Shown here piece by piece: positions 36,268-44,542 of a stretch of DNA of 64,000 nt. The notes below the pieces were generated by a model. That model saw only the letters and a program-made list of their open reading frames with translations, was not told the origin of the DNA and made no database searches. How positions within the stretch are numbered: the stretch's first letter is position 1; each line of letters opens with the position of its first letter. Where the stretch lies: positions 6,730 to 70,729 of the forward strand of contig CAZKEV010000006.1 of NCBI GenBank assembly GCA_964551875.1, read 5' to 3'. Both the position numbers and the translations under genes were made by a program. The stretch comes from JACTUA01 sp964551875 (GTDB lineage: Archaea > Halobacteriota > Methanomicrobia > Methanomicrobiales > JACTUA01).

Positions 36268-36662
36268 GATCCGACCTCGAGAGAGACACGCCTGCCCTGG
36301 GTCCCATCCAGGACGAGGGTGTTCGGGAGACCTTCCTCCCGGCTGACGGGAAGATGGGGTGAGAGGCAGGAGAGGAGATCGGCATTGCCTGTGAAGAGGC
36401 CCCTCCTCAACGGGCCTGTCCGGGCCTCCTCCTTCACCGAGGCGAACCGCAGGCAGGCCGCCTCCCTCATCCCATCGAGGAGCTGCATCTGCACCCCATT
36501 CCTGTCCCTGCAGAGGATGAGCACCTTCGCGTCAGAGAAAGGGGGCCGCGAGAGCCCTCCCTTCCCGCGGGTGAGATACCTGCCGCCGGTGGCAAAAGCG
36601 ATATCCCTCCCGATGCGGCGCACGAGGGGGTCGGCTCTCCTGGAGGTCGTGACCAGGATCAT
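36264..36662 (-). CDS. Brix-domain ribosome biogenesis protein
   Basis: A 132-residue protein starting MILVTTSRRADPLVRRIGRD, the typical opening of archaeal Brix/Imp4-like proteins, which assist rRNA processing. ATG at 36662 overlaps the rpoP stop (36659) as ATGA. The frame continues to 36731 but that part is shadow coding of rpoP. The conserved ILVTTSR strand and SLEVGS end support the call. Confidence 0.82.
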   Translation of the reverse strand: MILVTTSRRADPLVRRIGRDIAFATGGRYLTRGKGGLSRPPFSDAKVLILCRDRNGVQMQLLDGMREAACLRFASVKEEARTGPLRRGLFTGNADLLSCLSPHLPVSREEGLPNTLVLDGTQGRRVSLEVGS

Positions 36663-36793
36663 CGGGCCTTGAGATCCTTGATCCCGGCCCCGCGTTCCTT
36701 GAAGAGGATGCGGTGCCCGCAGTAGGGGCACCTGACGTTCACGTCAATCTCGACCTTGTGCTTGCACCGGGCGCACTTGTAGACTCCGGGCAC
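36659..36793 (-). CDS. rpoP: DNA-directed RNA polymerase subunit P
   Basis: A 44-residue zinc protein: YKCARCKHKVEI ... VRCPYCGHRILFKER, with the CxxC...CxxC zinc site. RpoP (Rpb12 homologue) joins the Rpb3/Rpb10 platform of RNA polymerase. The start is the GTG at 36793 (GVPGVYKC region), with a GGAG ribosome-binding site in the end of the L37Ae gene. The longer frame to 36907 is not real. It overlaps the Brix gene. Confidence 0.9.
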   Translation of the reverse strand: MPGVYKCARCKHKVEIDVNVRCPYCGHRILFKERGAGIKDLKAR

Positions 36794-36798
36794 GGGGC

Positions 36799-37092
36799 CT
36801 ACTCCTTCGGGGCCTGCGGCCGCTCGATCGAGCGCTGGGCGATCTTGAATGCCGGGGTCTGGGGGACGTACGCCCCGCCGGCGAACTTGTAGCCGCACTT
36901 CCGGCACTCCCAGATGCCCGTCCCCTTCCTCTTCACCGCGACCTGGTCGCAGCTCGGGCAGGTATGGGTCGCCTTCGAGATGTCCTCGACCTCCACGACC
37001 CGCTTCCTGATGAACCTTCCGTACCGGCAGCCGAACCTGCCGGCGCTCCTTGATATCCGTCCCTTAGCCTTCTTCTGCCTGGTTGTGCTCAT
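36799..37092 (-). CDS. rpl37ae: Large ribosomal subunit protein L37Ae (eL43)
   Basis: A 97-residue ribosomal protein: basic N-terminus RQKKAKGRISRSAGRFG, then a CxxC...CxxC zinc ribbon (CPSCDQ ... CRKCGY). It is first in the operon L37Ae-rpoP-Brix-pcc1-DUF2117. A TATA-like TTAAGTATATG lies about 45 bases upstream, and GGGGAGGATCAG precedes the ATG. Confidence 0.95.
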   Translation of the reverse strand: MSTTRQKKAKGRISRSAGRFGCRYGRFIRKRVVEVEDISKATHTCPSCDQVAVKRKGTGIWECRKCGYKFAGGAYVPQTPAFKIAQRSIERPQAPKE

Positions 37093-37136
37093 CTGATCCT
37101 CCCCTGATATGTCCTTTTTACTTCGACCTCTCCCTT

Positions 37137-37147
37137 CATATACTTAA
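37137..37147 (-). promoter_or_regulatory. TATA box of the L37Ae operon
   Basis: Minus-strand TTAAGTATATG lies in the 68-bp gap after the SBDS gene. The distance to the ATG leaves a leader of about 20 bases holding a good ribosome-binding site. It separates two operons that are one superoperon in many archaea. Confidence 0.55.
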
Positions 37148-37160
37148 TCGGGGATGGAGG

Positions 37161-37853
37161 TCAGAGCACCCGGAGCTGCCCGGCGCCCTTGGAGACCTTC
37201 CGTACAAGGCTCTCGAGCTCCTGCTGCATCCCGCCGGGTATCTTGACGACGCAGATCCAGGATCCGTCCTTCTGCCACTCTTCCTGCTCGATCCGGGCGA
37301 AGGCATCGATGTCCCCGTACGCCTTTGCCGCGTGCTCGGGAGGGATCCTCACCGCCACCCGGATCTCCTCGAACCGGATGGGGATGAGGGGGCGCAGGGC
37401 CTTCATGGTCTCGGCGACGAGGTCGTCCAGGGGCTTGAAGGGATCGATGGATACCTTCGCCTCCTCCATGGCCATCTCGATCCGCGCCGGGGGATGGGGG
37501 AGCCCCGTCTGGGGGTTGATGGCATGCCGGGCGATGAAGGTGATGACCTGCCCCCTCTTCTCTTCCATCAGGTGCTTACGCTGCTCGGAGGTGAGGTGGA
37601 TCTCGCCCTTCTCGATGATACGCCTCGCTATGGTCTCGAAATCGGTGGTCTGGAAGACCTTCTGGAGGGACTCGTCCGAGGACTTCTCAGCCCGGGAGGC
37701 GTTCTCGAAGACGAAGATGGCGGCTACTGCGTCCTCGATATCGATATCCTCGCCGTGCCGCACCTTCACGGCAAGGTCGGGGTCCACGAGGATCTCGAAG
37801 CGCTCCCCGTGGGTCTCCAGGCGGGCGACGACCGCCCGGTCCAGGGGGATCAT
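37161..37853 (-). CDS. Ribosome maturation protein SBDS/Sdo1
   Basis: A 230-residue SBDS orthologue: domain I (VVARLETHGERFEILVDPD), a helical domain II with LTSEQRKHLMEEKRGQVITFIARHAINPQTGLPHPP (typical and highly conserved) and domain III. It promotes release of an anti-association factor (aIF6) during 50S maturation. It overlaps psmA by 4 bp, as in the archaeal superoperon. In many archaea rrp4 follows directly; here the next gene is L37Ae. Confidence 0.93.
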   Translation of the reverse strand: MIPLDRAVVARLETHGERFEILVDPDLAVKVRHGEDIDIEDAVAAIFVFENASRAEKSSDESLQKVFQTTDFETIARRIIEKGEIHLTSEQRKHLMEEKRGQVITFIARHAINPQTGLPHPPARIEMAMEEAKVSIDPFKPLDDLVAETMKALRPLIPIRFEEIRVAVRIPPEHAAKAYGDIDAFARIEQEEWQKDGSWICVVKIPGGMQQELESLVRKVSKGAGQLRVL

Positions 37854-38584
37854 GCGGCGCCGAAGTGCTCGAACTGCTCGACGAAGCCCGCGACCTCTTC
37901 CTTGGCCATCTTCCGGAAGGTGCGGGTCTTCTGCTCCACGATGCTGATCTCCACCGCGTTCACGTCGAACTTACCTTCGGTAGCGGCATGGAGCGCCTTG
38001 AGCCCGAGCAGGATGGCATCCTTGCAGCCGGCATCCGGATTGTACTCATCCTCGAAGACTTTCATCACCGCGGGCCTCCCGGTCCCGATGCCCGTGGCCT
38101 TGTACTCGAGGAGCGTCCCGCTCGGGTCGGTCTCGAAGAGGCGGGCGGTACCGTCCGAGATACCGGCGATGAGGAGGGCGGTCCCGTAGGGCCGTGCTCC
38201 CCCGAACATGGTATAGGTCTGCATGTGGTCGCAGAGCTTCTTCGCGAGCGTCTCCACGTCGATCGCCTCGTTGTAGGAGACCCGGTTGATCTGGCACTCG
38301 ATCCGTGCCCGGTCCACGAGGGCCCGGGCGTCCCCGACGAGGCCGCTCGAGGCAACCCCTATGTGCTCGTCGATCTTGAAGATCTTCTCGATGGAGGAGG
38401 GCTCCAGGAGCCGGGTCGCCACCCTCTTGTCCACGATGAGGACCACCCCGTCGGTGCACTTGATCCCCACCGCGGTGGTCCCCCGCTTCACTGCCTCGCG
38501 GGCGTACTCGACCTGGTAGAGCCGCCCGTCAGGGGAGAAGACCGTGATGGCACGGTCATATCCCATCTGGTACTGGGGTTGCAT
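37850..38584 (-). CDS. psmA: Proteasome subunit alpha
   Basis: A 244-residue 20S proteasome alpha subunit: gate-forming N-terminus YDRAITVFSPDGRLYQVEYA, KCTDGVVLIVDKR, and SGLVGDARALVDRAR. It forms the outer rings and docks the PAN ATPase. It lacks the beta-type catalytic Thr, as expected. It abuts the Pop5 gene (shared base at 38584) and overlaps SBDS. Confidence 0.95.
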   Translation of the reverse strand: MQPQYQMGYDRAITVFSPDGRLYQVEYAREAVKRGTTAVGIKCTDGVVLIVDKRVATRLLEPSSIEKIFKIDEHIGVASSGLVGDARALVDRARIECQINRVSYNEAIDVETLAKKLCDHMQTYTMFGGARPYGTALLIAGISDGTARLFETDPSGTLLEYKATGIGTGRPAVMKVFEDEYNPDAGCKDAILLGLKALHAATEGKFDVNAVEISIVEQKTRTFRKMAKEEVAGFVEQFEHFGAA

Positions 38585-39060
38585 TACCTCACCTCTCCGT
38601 CTTCATCTGCGAAAAATAACATTTCCTGACCTTTAATTCCCTTTTCGATCAAATCAACCTTTTGACCCGAATACGCCCTCGCAAGGAAGACCCGTCCCCC
38701 GATCCCGACCTTCCTCTCCCAGAGGAGCTCGGCCCGGGGGTACATGCGGCTCCTGATGGCGTGCAGGGTACCGCTCGTCGTGATGGTCCTGAGGGCGATC
38801 CGCTCCCCCCCGACCCGGGTGATGGTGGAGACGGCGGTGATGAGCCGGTCCTCGGTCCCCCGGCGGCAGCGGATGATGGCGTGCCCCTCCCAGGCCATGA
38901 CCGAGGGCGAGATCTCGGACGACACAATATCACCCCAGAGGGAGGTGCAGGCCTCAACAACAGCCGCGTACACCTCCCTCGGATCGGGCGCTATCCCCTC
39001 GGGCACGAACCTGACGAGGACATACCGCCGCCGCTCACGCTGGGAAGGGAGCTGGCTCAT
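38584..39060 (-). CDS. rnp2: Ribonuclease P protein component 2 (Pop5)
   Basis: A 158-residue Pop5 homologue: RRRYVLVRFVPEG at the N-terminus, AVVEACTSLWGD, and AIIRCRRGTEDRLITAVSTI. With Rpp30 it forms the protein pair that activates the RNase P RNA catalytic domain for tRNA 5' processing. It overlaps rnp3 by 4 bp. Confidence 0.9.
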   Translation of the reverse strand: MSQLPSQRERRRYVLVRFVPEGIAPDPREVYAAVVEACTSLWGDIVSSEISPSVMAWEGHAIIRCRRGTEDRLITAVSTITRVGGERIALRTITTSGTLHAIRSRMYPRAELLWERKVGIGGRVFLARAYSGQKVDLIEKGIKGQEMLFFADEDGEVR

Positions 39061-39692
39061 CCCCGCACCACCTGGACCGGGGATCTCCCGACGAGGATGG
39101 AATCGAGGGAGGAGAGGGCGCCCATCACCTCGCCCTCCTCCATGCCAAAGATGCGTGCGAGGAGGACGATGTCCCGCACCGACCGCTGGGCAAGGATGGA
39201 ACGGGCATTGGAGGCAAGGGTGAAGGCGAAGTGGTACCGGCGGTGAAGCTGGAGCAGATCCCGGTACCGGGAGATGACCCGCTGGCGCTGGATACCCCTT
39301 TCCCCGACGAGGGGGGAGAGGTCGAGCTCCACGGCGACCCCCTTTGCCTCCGCCTCCCTTGCTGCGACATGGTTGAAGGCCCCCTTCGGAGACCGGTGGA
39401 GCCCCCTGAGGACCCGGACCCCCCGAAGGCCAATCACGGCCCGGTTGAACGCGAGATCCCCTGAGGTCACCATCACCACACCCTCGCCCCGGGGAATACC
39501 CTGGAGCGCGGAGATCACCTCTTTTATCGAGGGAGCGGTGATGATGGTCCCCCTCAGCACGCCGGGAACATCCCCGCTCCCGCCCGCTGCGACCACCTGA
39601 TCAAACCCGAGCTCGCGGGCCTCAAGTGCCATCCGCCTGAGAGAGGAGTCCCCCTCGGGATAGGGGTGGATGCACCCGTCGATGAGAGGCAT
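39057..39692 (-). CDS. rnp3: Ribonuclease P protein component 3 (Rpp30)
   Basis: A 211-residue TIM-barrel Rpp30 homologue: starts MPLIDGCIHPYPEGD, contains VELDLSPLV, and ends with the helix region LLARIFGMEEGEVMGALSS. It is the partner of Pop5, whose gene overlaps it by 4 bp. The length is slightly below the family average, but all core segments are present. It lies 22 bp after L15e. Confidence 0.88.
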   Translation of the reverse strand: MPLIDGCIHPYPEGDSSLRRMALEARELGFDQVVAAGGSGDVPGVLRGTIITAPSIKEVISALQGIPRGEGVVMVTSGDLAFNRAVIGLRGVRVLRGLHRSPKGAFNHVAAREAEAKGVAVELDLSPLVGERGIQRQRVISRYRDLLQLHRRYHFAFTLASNARSILAQRSVRDIVLLARIFGMEEGEVMGALSSLDSILVGRSPVQVVRG

Positions 39693-39714
39693 GCCTGATC
39701 GAAAAAGAGGGGGA

Positions 39715-40305
39715 TTACTTCCCGCGGTTCGCGTGGGAGCGGATGCTCGGCCGGTTCTTCTCGGTGCCGATGCCCCTCCGCCTCATGCCGCGCCCCTTCC
39801 GCCCTGCGCTCGTCAGGCCCCGCTCAGCCCGCCCCCGGTGTCCCCGCTCCGCGACCCAGGAGAGATGCGGGTCGGTCCGGATAGCGGGGTGATGCCCATC
39901 CACCAGGATCACTTCGTACCAGCGGTGCCGGCCATCCTCCCCTACCCAGTAGGAGTTGAGGACCTCCATGTTGGGGAACTTCCTCGACGCCCGCTCCTCC
40001 GCGATCCGCTGGAGGCTCTTCGCCGGGGTCTTCTTCCTGACCCCCATGTGCGCCGTCCGCCGGCCGCGGACATACCGGCTCGCCCGCCGGCCGCCGCGGT
40101 GGACCTTCACCCTCGCAACAGCAATGCCCTGCTTGGCCTTGTAGCCGAGGGCATGCGCGCGGTCTATCCTGGTGGGGCGGTCCACCCGGACGACGGTCCC
40201 CTCAACTCTCCATACCTGCATCCGCTCCCAGAGGAGGTCCGCGACGCCGGATTCCTCGGCGTGCTTCCATGCCTCCCGCACGTATGCGTACATCGATCGT
40301 ACCAT
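39715..40305 (-). CDS. rpl15e: Large ribosomal subunit protein L15e (eL15)
   Basis: A 196-residue ribosomal protein: MYAYVREAWKHAEES start, ARVKVHRGGRRASRYVRGRR core, and the Arg/Lys-rich tail RSHANRGK. It is first gene of the cluster leading to rnp3-rnp2-psmA-sbds. A TATA-like CTATATAG lies about 70 bases upstream of the ATG. Confidence 0.95.
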   Translation of the reverse strand: MVRSMYAYVREAWKHAEESGVADLLWERMQVWRVEGTVVRVDRPTRIDRAHALGYKAKQGIAVARVKVHRGGRRASRYVRGRRTAHMGVRKKTPAKSLQRIAEERASRKFPNMEVLNSYWVGEDGRHRWYEVILVDGHHPAIRTDPHLSWVAERGHRGRAERGLTSAGRKGRGMRRRGIGTEKNRPSIRSHANRGK

Positions 40306-40373
40306 GGAACATTCACCTCAAGGTTCAGCCTGTTTCAGGCCACATTCCTTTCCAACGGGACGCATCCCGTGGT

Positions 40374-40382
40374 TCTATATAG
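40374..40382 (-). promoter_or_regulatory. TATA box of the L15e operon
   Basis: Minus-strand CCTATATAG at this site is in the right place for a start about 25 bases closer to the gene, giving a 40-50 base leader. A GAGGTGAA ribosome-binding site lies near the ATG. Confidence 0.55.
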
Positions 40383-40411
40383 GTCGGTCGTGGATGATAT
40401 AAAAGGCTCTG

Positions 40412-40879
40412 TCACTCCCCCTTCCTCTTCTCGAGGACCCGGATCCCGTCGATCCCTGTCTCCGGGTACTGCCCGGCTGTGTCCTTTTCTGCCGACTTTA
40501 CCATGTCCCAGATGGTGAGGAGGGCGACTGAAACGCCGGTCAGGGCCTCCATCTCCACTCCGGTCGGTCCCCGGGAACGGACCCGGACCGTTGCCCGGAT
40601 GAATCCTTCGCCGTCGCTGAAGTCGACTTCAATCCCCGAGAGGGGGATGGGGTGGCAGAGAGGGATGATGCGCGGGGTCTCCTTCACCGCGAGGATCGCA
40701 GCCACCCGCGCGGTCGCGAGAACATTTCCCTTCACCAGGGTCCCCACCCTTATCGCACTGAGGGTTGCTTCGCGGAGGCGGATCCTCCCTTCGGCAACGG
40801 CCTCCCGTGCAACATCGTCCTTCTCCGAGATATCCACCATCTGCACCCTGTCTCCCTTGATATGGGTGAACTCAGCCAT
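40412..40879 (-). CDS. moaC: Cyclic pyranopterin monophosphate synthase MoaC
   Basis: A 155-residue MoaC: HIKGDRVQMVDISEKDDVAREA, PLCHPIPLSGIEVDF and EMEALTGVSVALLTIWDMVK are the conserved active-site segments. It acts in the first stage of molybdopterin synthesis, converting the GTP-derived intermediate to cPMP. The pterin serves the W/Mo formylmethanofuran and formate dehydrogenases. ATG at 40879 has an ideal AGGAGGTG site and overlaps nnr by 8 bp. Confidence 0.93.
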   Translation of the reverse strand: MAEFTHIKGDRVQMVDISEKDDVAREAVAEGRIRLREATLSAIRVGTLVKGNVLATARVAAILAVKETPRIIPLCHPIPLSGIEVDFSDGEGFIRATVRVRSRGPTGVEMEALTGVSVALLTIWDMVKSAEKDTAGQYPETGIDGIRVLEKRKGE

Positions 40880-42335
40880 TCCCGGCACCTCCTGCAAAGA
40901 GAACGGAGGGTATCTCCTCCACCAGGTCACTGGCGGTCATCCCGTCCCCTCTCCTCCGGGCCGCGATCATCCCCGCCGACCCGTTCACGTATGCGGCGAT
41001 GCTGGCGGCCTCGAAAGCCGGCAGCCTGCAGAGGAGGGCTCCCGTGACGCCTGCAAGGACATCCCCGGTCCCTGCCACCGCCATCGCGGGGGAGCCCGTG
41101 GGGTTGAACCGCACCCTGCTCCCGTCGGATATGACATCCACCGGCCCCTTGAGGAGGACGACCGGGCGCTCGTTAGAGTGGCCGGTCGTGGAGAGAACCG
41201 GCAATGCCGGTTTTCGACCGACGACCCCGCCCCCCGCCGCGTCTCGGACCGCACGCCCGCGTTCGGCAAGCCCTTCAGGTGGGGGATTCCCGGTCATCCG
41301 CTGGAACTCCCCTGCATGGGGGGTGTAGATGGTCTCCTTCGAGACCGGCAGGGGGAGACGGAGGGCGTCTGCATCAAAGACCGCCTTCCTGGCCGCACCT
41401 GCAACGGCGAGTACCACATTGTGGCTCCAGATACCGAGGCCGTTTCCAACCACCACCGCGTCCGCCCGTTCCACGAGGCCGAGGATCCTCTCGAGATGGC
41501 CGGCGTCGATGCGGTCTCCTTCCAGCCGCTCGTAGATGAGGTCCGGGACAGGTTCAAAGACCGGGGATGCGATCCGCACGATATCGGCCCCCGCACGAAG
41601 AGCCCCCAGGCCCGCAAGATAGGGTGCACCCTGGTAAGGCCCTCCACCGATGACCAGGACCTCGCCGTTCTCACCCTTCCGTGCATTCGCCGCCCGCCGT
41701 GGGACCAGGGTGAGGTCGCCAGGGCCCATGAAGACCTCGGCCGCGAGAGGGATCCCGATATCGACGACCTCGGCATCGTCGGTCTTTGGGCGGTGGAAGG
41801 CGCAGATCCGGGTGGCCCGCATCCCCGGGGTCGGGAGATCGGCTGCGATGATCGGGGCCTTCGTCTTGCTGGCGAGGTCAACGCAGCGCGAGACGGGCTC
41901 CCTCGTCCTGCCCGAGGCACCGGTCCCGATGAGGGCATCGATGATGACATCCGCGGCGGTGAAGAGGGGCGAGTGGACCTCGACATCGGAGGCACACTTC
42001 ACGGAGTGGAGGATAACGGCTGAACCAGCCAGGATGCGGAGCTGCATCTCGGTCTCGGGGGCAATGGGACCGTCAGAGGCGTAGATGACCTCGGTAGTGA
42101 GATCCTGGAGGTAGCGAGCCGCAACCATCCCGTCCCCACCGTTCCTCCCTCTCCCGCAGAGGACGAGGACCCGGGAGGGCGAGAGCTCGAGAGCCATCTC
42201 TGCGAGCGCTCTCCCCGCGCTCTCCATCATCTGGAGGGACCCCACACCGAGGGTGATCGCGTTCCCCTCCACCGCCCGCATCCGTGCCGCGCTCACGAGC
42301 CCCTTCTCCAGGAACTCCCGCATCTCCGGTTCCAT
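40872..42335 (-). CDS. nnr: Bifunctional NAD(P)HX epimerase / ADP-dependent dehydratase
   Basis: A 487-residue fusion. The N-terminal YjeF_N epimerase (about 1-210) includes VLCGRGRNGGDGMVAARYL. The C-terminal ADP-dependent (S)-NAD(P)H-hydrate dehydratase (220-487) includes EVLVIGGGPYQGAPYLAG, YTPHAGEFQRMTG and the catalytic GTGDVLAGVTGALL. It repairs hydrated NAD(P)H. It is first in an operon with moaC. An ATATATC box at 42361-42367 lies so close that the transcript may be nearly leaderless. Confidence 0.93.
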   Translation of the reverse strand: MEPEMREFLEKGLVSAARMRAVEGNAITLGVGSLQMMESAGRALAEMALELSPSRVLVLCGRGRNGGDGMVAARYLQDLTTEVIYASDGPIAPETEMQLRILAGSAVILHSVKCASDVEVHSPLFTAADVIIDALIGTGASGRTREPVSRCVDLASKTKAPIIAADLPTPGMRATRICAFHRPKTDDAEVVDIGIPLAAEVFMGPGDLTLVPRRAANARKGENGEVLVIGGGPYQGAPYLAGLGALRAGADIVRIASPVFEPVPDLIYERLEGDRIDAGHLERILGLVERADAVVVGNGLGIWSHNVVLAVAGAARKAVFDADALRLPLPVSKETIYTPHAGEFQRMTGNPPPEGLAERGRAVRDAAGGGVVGRKPALPVLSTTGHSNERPVVLLKGPVDVISDGSRVRFNPTGSPAMAVAGTGDVLAGVTGALLCRLPAFEAASIAAYVNGSAGMIAARRRGDGMTASDLVEEIPSVLFAGGAGNG

Positions 42336-42370
42336 TACAGCTACCCTTCATCTGGAGGGAGATATATTCT

Positions 42371-43774
42371 ATGATAATGGATCTCCTCACGGATGCGGAG
42401 GCTGCCGCCGGGCTCGTGGCAGAGGCAGGCGAGGTGACCCTCGTCTCCCACATTGATGCCGACGGCATCTGCTCCGAGGCGATCCTCTCACTCGCCCTCG
42501 AACGGCGGGGGATCCCCGTCCGCCCGATCTTCGTCCGGCAGCTGGAGCCCATGACGATGGGCACCATCCCGAAGGACCGGTCCTTCAAGGTCTTCACCGA
42601 CCTCGGCTCAGGGCAGCAGAACCTCCTCGCAGAGCATGGTCTCTCCGAGGAGGAGGTCCTCATCCTGGACCACCATGTCAGCCAGCCCGCGGGGAAGTCC
42701 TACCGCGAGGTGAACGCCCTCAATTACGGGCACGGGAAGCTCGCCGCATCAGGTGTGGCATATCTCGTCGCTCGTGCCCTGGACCCGAAGAACGCGGATC
42801 TCGCCAAGCTCGCGGTGATCGGGAACGTCGGGGACATGATGGCACGGACGGACCTGGGGCTGATTGGCCCATCCCGGGAGATTGTAGATGATGGGGTCCG
42901 CCACGGCTCTGTCGAGGTGGTGAAGAAGGATCTCAACTGCTTCGGCATCTCCACCCGGCCGGTCCACCTCTGCCTCGCATACAATGACGACCCCTTTGTC
43001 CCCGGCATCACGAGCAACCCGAACGGGGCGCTCCAGCTCCTCCAGCGCCTCGGGGTCACCCTGAAACACCCCTCCGGGCGCTGGCTCGTCTGGGAGGAGA
43101 TCCCCGTCGATGAGAAGAGGAGGGTGATCTCGGCCCTTGCCCAGCAGCTCCTCTCCCATGGGAGGAGCCCTGACCGGCTCCTTGCCGAAGCGTACCTCTT
43201 CCCCGGTGAGAACCAGAGGACACCCCTCCGCAATGCCTCCGAGTTCGCGACGGTGCTCAATGCCTGCGGGAGGTGGGCAAAGCCGACCGTCGGAAGCAAG
43301 ATCTGCAGGGGGGACCGGGGGATGGCCTATCGGGAGGCCGAGCGAATGCTCACCCACCACCGGGGGATGATCCGGGACCTCCTCCAGTTCATCCTTGAGA
43401 AGGGCGTGACCGAGATCTCCCACCTCCAGCATATCCACGTGGGGGACCGTTTCCCGGACACCATCATCGGGATCGGTGCAGGGATGGCCCTGTCGAGGCT
43501 CAACCGGAGGAAACCCATCCTGATCATGGCCGAGATGAGTGACGATCCCCTCATCACCAAGGTCTCCATGAGGACGAACGAGGAGCTGGTGCAGGGGGGC
43601 ACCGATCTCCAGCAGGCAATCGTCGATGCAACAGCCGAGGTCGGGGGGTCCGGCGGCGGACACCGCATCGCTGCAGGTGCGTACATCCCCCGGGAACTCG
43701 AAGAGAGGTTCATCCACAGTGTCAACCGAAGGCTCGAGAGCCAGAATGCTCGCCCGGGTAAGGACCATCGCTGA
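42371..43774 (+). CDS. RecJ-like DHH/DHHA1 phosphoesterase
   Basis: A 467-residue DHH-family protein: HIDADGICSEA (motif I), ILDHHVS (the DHH motif), a middle helical part and a C-terminal DHHA1 domain with GGSGGGHRIAAGAYIP. Archaeal members of this type are RecJ/GAN-like single-strand nucleases associated with CMG or act in RNA decay. ATG at 42371 follows GGAGGGAG. It starts only 35 bp from the divergent nnr gene and overlaps the PUA gene by 29 bp. Confidence 0.87.
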   Translation: MIMDLLTDAEAAAGLVAEAGEVTLVSHIDADGICSEAILSLALERRGIPVRPIFVRQLEPMTMGTIPKDRSFKVFTDLGSGQQNLLAEHGLSEEEVLILDHHVSQPAGKSYREVNALNYGHGKLAASGVAYLVARALDPKNADLAKLAVIGNVGDMMARTDLGLIGPSREIVDDGVRHGSVEVVKKDLNCFGISTRPVHLCLAYNDDPFVPGITSNPNGALQLLQRLGVTLKHPSGRWLVWEEIPVDEKRRVISALAQQLLSHGRSPDRLLAEAYLFPGENQRTPLRNASEFATVLNACGRWAKPTVGSKICRGDRGMAYREAERMLTHHRGMIRDLLQFILEKGVTEISHLQHIHVGDRFPDTIIGIGAGMALSRLNRRKPILIMAEMSDDPLITKVSMRTNEELVQGGTDLQQAIVDATAEVGGSGGGHRIAAGAYIPRELEERFIHSVNRRLESQNARPGKDHR

Positions 43775-44216
43775 CTACCAGTTCGGGAACGGAGCAGGGA
43801 ACGCGCTCTTCCCCGAAGGGTGCGAGTTCCAGCTCTCCCAGACAGGCCGGGTGAGGCAGATCCTCCTTATCGGGGAACGCCTCGCGACCGTTCGTGCGAG
43901 TGACGGACGTCTTACCCTGTCCTATACCGGCGCAACCCGGCTCATCAAGGCTATCCCCCCGCCGGGATACCGGGTCTCCATCGACCCGTCGGTCTCAGAG
44001 TTCATCGCGAAGGGGAAGACTGCTTTTGCCAAGCACGTGATCGACGCTGACCCAAGGATCCGGGCAGGGGACGAGGTGCTCGTGGTCACGGGGGATGACG
44101 AGCTCCTTGCCACAGGGACGGCGATCCTGGGGGGGGCGGAGATGCTGGCATTTAATTACGGTCCAGCGGTAAAGGTAAGGCAGGGAAGGGAGAGCCCGTG
44201 TTTCCAGGACGAATGA
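43746..44216 (+). CDS. PUA-domain RNA-binding protein
   Basis: A 156-residue protein: an N-terminal domain starting MLARVRTIADYQFGNGAGNALFP, then a C-terminal PUA domain (about 80-150; FAKHVIDADPRIRAGDEVLVV). Such small archaeal PUA proteins bind structured RNA; the specific partner is unknown. ATG at 43746 matches related proteins, although an in-frame GTG exists at 43719. It overlaps both recJ-like and nac genes, forming a tight operon. Confidence 0.75.
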   Translation: MLARVRTIADYQFGNGAGNALFPEGCEFQLSQTGRVRQILLIGERLATVRASDGRLTLSYTGATRLIKAIPPPGYRVSIDPSVSEFIAKGKTAFAKHVIDADPRIRAGDEVLVVTGDDELLATGTAILGGAEMLAFNYGPAVKVRQGRESPCFQDE

Positions 44217-44542
44217 ACCCCCGGAAGATGAAGCAGATGATGAACAAACTCGGCATGGAGATGGAGCCGCTGGAAGGGGTGGAGCGGATCGTCATCTCCA
44301 CGGCGAAGGGGGACTACATCTTCGACGGGGCAGAAGTGGTGGCCATGACCATGCAGGGGGTGAAGACCTTCCAGATCACCGGCGAGCCGCGGTTCGAGCC
44401 GAAGGCGCCCCCCATCTCGGAGGAGGACGTCAGGCTCGTAATCGAGCAGACGAAGGCCCCCGAAGAGAAGGTCCGCCGGACCCTGGCCGAGACCCGGGGC
44501 GATATAGCCGAAGCAATCCTGCGGCTCCAGGGCCATGGTTGA
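44198..44542 (+). CDS. nac: Nascent polypeptide-associated complex protein
   Basis: A 114-residue archaeal NAC: MFPGRMNPRKMKQMMNKLG start, NAC domain (20-65; GVERIVISTAKGDYIF) and a C-terminal UBA domain (75-114; LVIEQTKAPEEKVRRTL). It binds the ribosome as a homodimer and contacts emerging chains. The start is GTG at 44198, inside the preceding gene. It overlaps trmI by 8 bp. Confidence 0.93.
   Translation: MFPGRMNPRKMKQMMNKLGMEMEPLEGVERIVISTAKGDYIFDGAEVVAMTMQGVKTFQITGEPRFEPKAPPISEEDVRLVIEQTKAPEEKVRRTLAETRGDIAEAILRLQGHG

Noticed and set aside
36794..36907. Longer RpoP with an N-terminal extension
   Set aside because: The extension is out-of-frame reading of L37Ae; RpoP is normally about 45 residues and has a GTG start with GGAG.
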